NCBI GenBank assembly: GCA_002402325.1 | Contig: DHFQ01000058.1 | Span: forward strand, 1-8,889 | Direction of reading: 5' to 3' | Origin: Candidatus Aminicenantes bacterium UBA4820 | GTDB lineage: Bacteria; Acidobacteriota; UBA4820 | DNA: 8,889 nt | Shown here: positions 5,002 to 8,889 of the stretch, one piece after another | How positions within the stretch are numbered: position 1 is the stretch's first letter | Layout of the letters: each line of letters opens with the position of its first letter | The notes under the pieces: model-generated | Databases searched by the model: none | What the model was told of the DNA's origin: nothing | The model's input: only the letters and a program-made list of their open reading frames with translations | Position numbers and translations under genes: made by a program

Positions 5002-6592
5002 TCAAAAATCTTGCTCCCGTCTTTCTTGCCCTTTCAATCTCTTTTTTTAACTCCTCTTTTAAAAAAGCATTTAAAAAGGTCTCTCTTTTAATATTTTCTT
5101 CATCATAAGGAAAAAGAATCTTAAATTCAAATTTTTCTATTTTGTCATAATATTTTTCCTCTCTCTTAACAAACACTGTTCCGTAGGGACCATAAAAAAT
5201 TGGTGCCCACTCTTCCTTTTCAAAGATAAGTGCCTCAGCATTTCTTTTAATTGCACTTTTTGGATCCAAAACCTTTGCTTCTGAATAAGGAACAATTGCA
5301 ATTTCAAATGGATATTTTTTTAAAATATTTTTGTATTTTGTGATGTCTTTATTTGCGGATTCATACTCTTTTATCGTTTTTTCAAAATCAAAATATCTTC
5401 CATCAATAAATGATTTTGAGTAAGGATAAGTTGCAAATTCAATGAACCCACCGGCAACGAATGTGTGATGAATATTACCACTAATTTTGTTCTTTAATAA
5501 AAATTTAACCTCTTCTTCTGGATAATTGACCTTTAAAATTCTTTCTGTTGGTCTATATTGAAAGATAGAAATAAAGGGAAGTATAAATAGGAGTAGTGTT
5601 ATTACCGTAATGGCTTTTTGAAACTTTGGAATTTTAGAGATTATTTCTTCAAAAAGTTTTGTTGCATAAGGTGCAAGGGCAATGAAAGCGAAGGAGGAGT
5701 ACCTGACCCATAAGAAAAGGAAAATAGTTTGAATCCCTGAAATAAGAAGGGGAAGGATGGTCTCCTTTTTTTTAAAAAATTGATAAAGAGTAAAAAGAAG
5801 AGTTATCACTGAAATTAAAAGAAAAGGAATCGTTGATAGGTTAAAAGGTGATGCTCCCCATTCTGCAATTCTAAAACTTGAATCTCCTCTCATTACAAGA
5901 AAAGAGTTAAATGGAAAAATAACAGGTTTATAAAAGTAGGGATTAAAAAAAAGAGAAAAAATTGGTGCAAGAAATAGAAAAAACCAATCTTTGAAAAGAA
6001 TCTTTTTTAAAAGCCAATTTTGTTTTTCAAATATAAAAATTGGAATTAAGATGAGCCCATAGATCCACGATGGGTGAATTTGCGTCCATATAAAAAATAG
6101 CAAAATAAATGGATATTTAGATTTTAACCCATCTTTTCTGTATTTCATCAAAAGATAGATTAAGGCTGAGAAGCAAATCAAAGATACTCCTTCAGGCCTG
6201 AGTTTGAACCTTCCTATAAAGGCTGTAAAAAAGAGTGTAAAATAAAGGGAAAGAGATGTTAAAGAGAGTTCCATTTCTTGAATCGTTAAAATAATAAAAA
6301 TCATCGCAAGTATAGAGAAAAGAGAAACAAGGATTTCGCAACCTCTAAATCCAAAGTATTTATAAGTTGAATAGAATAAAAGATGGGGAAACCAGCTTAA
6401 ATCAACGGTTTCTTCACCTTCTCTTATAAAGGAAAAAGGTTCCTTTTCTACAAGAGACCTGTTTTCAAAGATATATCTTCCAAAGGCAAGATGCCAGAAA
6501 CAATCAGGGTCCCAAACGGGAGCAAGGGTAGAAATGAATGACGCAACGATTAAAAGCAAGATAATTATGACCTTAATTTTTCTTTCACCCAT
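4994..6592 (-). CDS. Polytopic GT-C-like membrane protein, probable glycosyltransferase
   Basis: With the ATG at 6592 the product is 532 residues. A first membrane segment (about 5-24) leads to the loop W-D-P-D-C-F-W-H-L-A-F-G-R (27-39), the kind of acidic D-x-D/W-H-L signature seen in the first outer loop of GT-C polyprenyl-phosphate-sugar-dependent enzymes. About eight or nine more hydrophobic segments follow up to residue 343, with polar motifs R-P-E-G (132-135), H-P-S-W (173-176) and R-Y-S-S-F-A-F (297-303). A soluble C-terminal domain (about 350-532) contains Y-P-E-E-E-V-K-F-L, V-A-G-G-F-I-E-F and S-F-I-D-G-R-Y-F, a pattern I recognise from uncharacterised bacterial membrane proteins of this layout. 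Within the operon it is the best candidate to use the lipid-linked sugar made by the upstream family 2 enzyme. Neither donor nor acceptor can be read, and it could be a flippase-like or unrelated protein. Confidence 0.75.
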   Translation of the reverse strand: MGERKIKVIIILLLIVASFISTLAPVWDPDCFWHLAFGRYIFENRSLVEKEPFSFIREGEETVDLSWFPHLLFYSTYKYFGFRGCEILVSLFSILAMIFIILTIQEMELSLTSLSLYFTLFFTAFIGRFKLRPEGVSLICFSALIYLLMKYRKDGLKSKYPFILLFFIWTQIHPSWIYGLILIPIFIFEKQNWLLKKILFKDWFFLFLAPIFSLFFNPYFYKPVIFPFNSFLVMRGDSSFRIAEWGASPFNLSTIPFLLISVITLLFTLYQFFKKKETILPLLISGIQTIFLFLWVRYSSFAFIALAPYATKLFEEIISKIPKFQKAITVITLLLFILPFISIFQYRPTERILKVNYPEEEVKFLLKNKISGNIHHTFVAGGFIEFATYPYSKSFIDGRYFDFEKTIKEYESANKDITKYKNILKKYPFEIAIVPYSEAKVLDPKSAIKRNAEALIFEKEEWAPIFYGPYGTVFVKREEKYYDKIEKFEFKILFPYDEENIKRETFLNAFLKEELKKEIERARKTGARFLND

Positions 6593-8438
6593 TGAAATAA
6601 GTCCTTTGCCAGCAAACAAAAATTATGAGACTCCATATTAGTTTGCGGTTGTCTTGCTTTCCTTCGTAATGTTCTTTTAAAATTGTTTCAACCTCTTTGT
6701 AATTGAGAAATGGAAAATCTTTCAAGTTTTCTTTATTTAGTATATCCTTTACAAATTCTTTCAACTCCCCTTTTATCCATTTTGAGATTGGAACTGCAAA
6801 GCCCCTCTTTTTTCTTTCAAAGAAATTTTTTGGTAAATCTTTTTCAAAGGATTTTTTTAAAAGATATTTCAAGTTAAGTCTCTTTATCTTCATTGAGGAG
6901 GGAATTGAGAAAGCAAGGTTGATTACCTCCCTATCTAAAAGGGGAACTCTAACTTCAAGCGATGAAAGCATACTCATCCTGTCAACTTTTTGCAAAACAT
7001 CTTCCATCAAATAGGTTCTAAAATCAAGCCACTCCGCCGTTGTAACCCTATCCTTGAAGGGTGGCTCCTCTATCCAGTTTAGAGGAGAAAAGTCAAGTTC
7101 AATATCCGCGATAAGTTTTTTTAGTTTGTTTCTGTTAAATGCACCCATAAAGGCAAAGTGTCTTTCGGGCATTTCAAATTCTGCACCATCAATGAATTTC
7201 CTCATTTTGTAAGGGAAGGTGAGATTGCCCTCTCCTGCAGGAAGAATTTTATCTGCAAGCAAAAGAGAATTTTTTCTTAAAAATTTCGGAGTAAATTTAT
7301 AAAGATAAAAATATTTGTGGATTAAATAGGTTGGGTAGCCGCAAAAAAGTTCATCGCCCCCATCTCCACCTAAGGCAACCTTTACCTTTTCTCTCGCAAA
7401 CCTTGAAAGAAGAGAAGTTGGAAATAGAGATGGGTCTGCAAGGGGTTCATCAATTTTTGAAAGGACAAACTCAATCTCTTTTAAAACATCATTTTCGCTA
7501 AAGGTCATCTCTGAATGGTCTGTTTTTAAATGAGAAGAGGCAATTCTTGAATACATGCTTTCATCAAAATCTTTCTCCTCAAAGCCTATTGAGAAAGATT
7601 TCACATCTCCGCCCCAATTTTTCATTGCAAGCGTAACGATTGTTGAATCAACACCACCGCTTAGAAAGACACCGAGTGGAACATCAGAAATTAGTTGCCT
7701 TTTGACAGATTTAAAAACCGTTTCTCTTATTTTTTCACAAAGTTCTCTTTCGCTCAATTTTTCATTTGAAAAATTGAATGAATTGTATTTTATCACTTTA
7801 TAATCATCGGGCGCTTTTGCAACCAGAATGTGTGATGGTAGAAGCTTTTTAATCTCTTTAAAGGGTGTGAGTGGAGCGGGGAAATACTCCATCTGAAAGT
7901 AGAGAGCAACAGATTTTAGGTCAAGAGATGGAGAAAAATTTTTATAATTTAAAATTGATTTTAGCTCTGACCCAAACAGAATTTTATCTTTTAAAACTGC
8001 GTAGTATAAAGGCTTTACCCCAACTGGGTCTCTAATAAGAAGGAGTTTTTTATTTCTTTTATCATAAAGGGCAAAGGCAAAAATTCCGTTAAGTTTTTCA
8101 GGAAAATTTTCGCCATATTTTTCATAAAGATGGACTAAAACTTCAGTATCAGAATTTGTTTTAAAGATGTGCCCATCTGTTAAAAGATCGTTCCTCAATT
8201 CTTTATAGTTATAGATTTCGCCATTGAAGCAAACAACAACGCCTTTATCCTCGTTGAAAATTGGCTGACTTCCAGTTGTCAAATCAATTATTGAAAGCCT
8301 TCTATGCCCTAACCCAATTCTCTCTTCAAAGAAAAATCCTTTTTCATCGGGACCTCTATGGTTAAGACATTCTGTCATCTCCTCAAGGTCTGTTATTGAT
8401 TCATTTTCTTTTGAAAAAAATCCCGCTATTCCGCACAT
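6585..8438 (-). CDS. asnB: Asparagine synthase (glutamine-hydrolysing), AsnB type
   Basis: The 617-residue product is full length. After M1 comes C2 of M-C-G-I-A-G-F-F, the class II glutaminase nucleophile. The other glutaminase signatures are N-H-R-G-P-D (26-31), H-R-R-L-S-I-I-D-L (45-53), F-N-G-E-I-Y-N-Y (71-78) and S-D-T-E-V (96-100). The synthetase half has the PP-loop S-G-G-V-D-S-T (260-266), the A-L-G-G-D-G-G-D-E-L-F-C-G-Y block (355-368) and D-R-M-S-M-x-x-S-L-E-V-R-V-P-L-L-D near the C-terminus. All expected catalytic residues appear present. The known reaction converts aspartate to asparagine using glutamine and ATP. Paralogues in surface-polysaccharide operons are thought to amidate sugar acids or serve other amidations, so the acceptor here is open. 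The start overlaps the preceding stop as TAATG with no clear ribosome site, pointing to re-initiation. Confidence 0.93.
   Translation of the reverse strand: MCGIAGFFSKENESITDLEEMTECLNHRGPDEKGFFFEERIGLGHRRLSIIDLTTGSQPIFNEDKGVVVCFNGEIYNYKELRNDLLTDGHIFKTNSDTEVLVHLYEKYGENFPEKLNGIFAFALYDKRNKKLLLIRDPVGVKPLYYAVLKDKILFGSELKSILNYKNFSPSLDLKSVALYFQMEYFPAPLTPFKEIKKLLPSHILVAKAPDDYKVIKYNSFNFSNEKLSERELCEKIRETVFKSVKRQLISDVPLGVFLSGGVDSTIVTLAMKNWGGDVKSFSIGFEEKDFDESMYSRIASSHLKTDHSEMTFSENDVLKEIEFVLSKIDEPLADPSLFPTSLLSRFAREKVKVALGGDGGDELFCGYPTYLIHKYFYLYKFTPKFLRKNSLLLADKILPAGEGNLTFPYKMRKFIDGAEFEMPERHFAFMGAFNRNKLKKLIADIELDFSPLNWIEEPPFKDRVTTAEWLDFRTYLMEDVLQKVDRMSMLSSLEVRVPLLDREVINLAFSIPSSMKIKRLNLKYLLKKSFEKDLPKNFFERKKRGFAVPISKWIKGELKEFVKDILNKENLKDFPFLNYKEVETILKEHYEGKQDNRKLIWSLIIFVCWQRTYFNG
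6602..6607 (-). promoter_or_regulatory. Shine-Dalgarno deciding the start of the GT-C-like gene
   Basis: On the coding strand AAAGGA lies 9 nt before the ATG at 6592. This supports that start over the in-frame TTG at 6619, which would add nine residues before the first membrane segment and has no comparable site. The chosen start overlaps the asnB stop by 8 nt (ATGGGTGA), the same overlap length as at the next junction. Confidence 0.75.
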
Positions 8439-8889
8439 TATTTTTTGACCGATTCTTTAACTTCTTTTACTGAATATGGCTTTCTATTTGAAGATTCAAA
8501 ATAGATTCTTGAAAGAACTTCACCGAGAAGTCCAATCATAATTAGTTGAATTCCTGCAAGAGAAAAGAAAACGGCGATGGTAAAAAGTGGATTTCTATGA
8601 ATGTAGGCACCTTGATAATACTTCTGATAGAGAGTAAAAAGTGCGATTAAAAATGAGATAAAAATCAGCCCGAGCCCCGACCCTCCAAAAGCATAGATCG
8701 GCTTTGTTAAAAATGAACCCAAAAATTTTATTGTCAATAAATCAAGAATAACTTTGAATGTCCTTGAAAGACCATACTTTGATTTGCCAATTTTTCTTGG
8801 ATGGTGAACAACCTCAATTTCTGTAACTTTTGCTCCTTTCCAACTTGATAGAATTGGGATAAATCTGTGCATCTCACCTATTAGTTCTA
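8438..8889 (-). CDS. Polyprenyl-phosphate glycosyltransferase, family 2 (GtrB/DPM-like), C-terminal part (5' partial)
   Basis: The frame runs off the right edge. Codons before the ATG at 8872 read E-L-I-G-E, joining M-H-R-F-I-P, so that ATG is internal. What is visible is the end of a family 2 catalytic domain, with G-E-M-H-R-F-I-P, H-H-P-R-K-I-G-K-S-K-Y-G-L-S-R and the membrane-interface segment T-F-K-V-I-L-D-L-L-T-I-K-F-L. Two transmembrane helices follow (F-G-G-S-G-L-G-L-I-F-I-S-F-L and I-A-V-F-F-S-L-A-G-I-Q-L-I-M-I-G-L-L-G-E-V), then a short cytoplasmic tail with K-P-Y-S-V. This layout belongs to enzymes that move a sugar from a nucleotide donor to undecaprenyl (or dolichyl) phosphate. 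The donor-binding D-x-D is outside the window, so the sugar cannot be inferred. It would supply the lipid-linked sugar for the GT-C-like protein two genes downstream. Confidence 0.9.
   Translation of the reverse strand, partial: ELIGEMHRFIPILSSWKGAKVTEIEVVHHPRKIGKSKYGLSRTFKVILDLLTIKFLGSFLTKPIYAFGGSGLGLIFISFLIALFTLYQKYYQGAYIHRNPLFTIAVFFSLAGIQLIMIGLLGEVLSRIYFESSNRKPYSVKEVKESVKK

Noticed and set aside
6617..6619. TTG start for the GT-C-like protein
   Set aside because: The ATG at 6592 has AAAGGA 9 nt upstream and gives an 8-nt stop/start overlap like the next junction; the TTG has no such site.
8870..8872. ATG as the true start of the family 2 glycosyltransferase
   Set aside because: Upstream codons to the edge continue the conserved family sequence (G-E-M-H-R-F), and the catalytic domain is missing, so the gene is cut by the window.

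Overview
The window looks like a low-GC, probably Gram-negative bacterium. The evidence is a sigma-54 type promoter, a class III prepilin leader on a GspG-like pilin, and a polyprenyl-phosphate-based surface-glycan operon. Proteins built from propeller blades plus He_PIG domains, and GspG-like pilins of this shape, are ones I associate with Acidobacteriota and nearby candidate phyla. That placement is a tentative inference; no rRNA or marker gene is present.

Left part, + strand (1-2954). A large extracellular protein enters from the left edge. It has propeller-like blades, four Ig-like repeats spaced exactly 261 nt apart, a fibronectin-like segment and a C-terminal IPT/TIG-like segment. A 209-nt gap follows, holding a very good sigma-54 promoter and, about 118 nt upstream of the predicted start site, a 15-bp inverted repeat suited to an enhancer-binding protein. 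The promoter drives a single gene for a type IV pilin/pseudopilin, which has a near-perfect Shine-Dalgarno and a strong intrinsic terminator. It looks like a tightly regulated, highly expressed, one-gene unit.

Middle (2955-3244). This is an AT-rich convergent intergenic region with weak inverted repeats and no gene.

Right part, - strand (3245-8889). Five genes run right to left and every stop overlaps the next start (TAATG, ATGGGTGA, ATGATTAA, ATGA), so this is one translationally coupled operon whose promoter lies beyond the right edge. In order they encode the C-terminal part of a membrane-anchored polyprenyl-phosphate family 2 glycosyltransferase, an AsnB-type glutamine-hydrolysing amidotransferase, a GT-C-like polytopic membrane protein, and two SAM-dependent methyltransferases. 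Together they suggest assembly and decoration (amidation, methylation) of a lipid-linked cell-surface glycan. No terminator was found for this operon.

The most unusual item is in the last methyltransferase. About 25 codons (3794-3868), starting with a perfect 6-bp-arm palindrome, seem to be inserted in frame between two conserved parts of the Rossmann fold. It resembles a small dispersed palindromic element that has become protein-coding.
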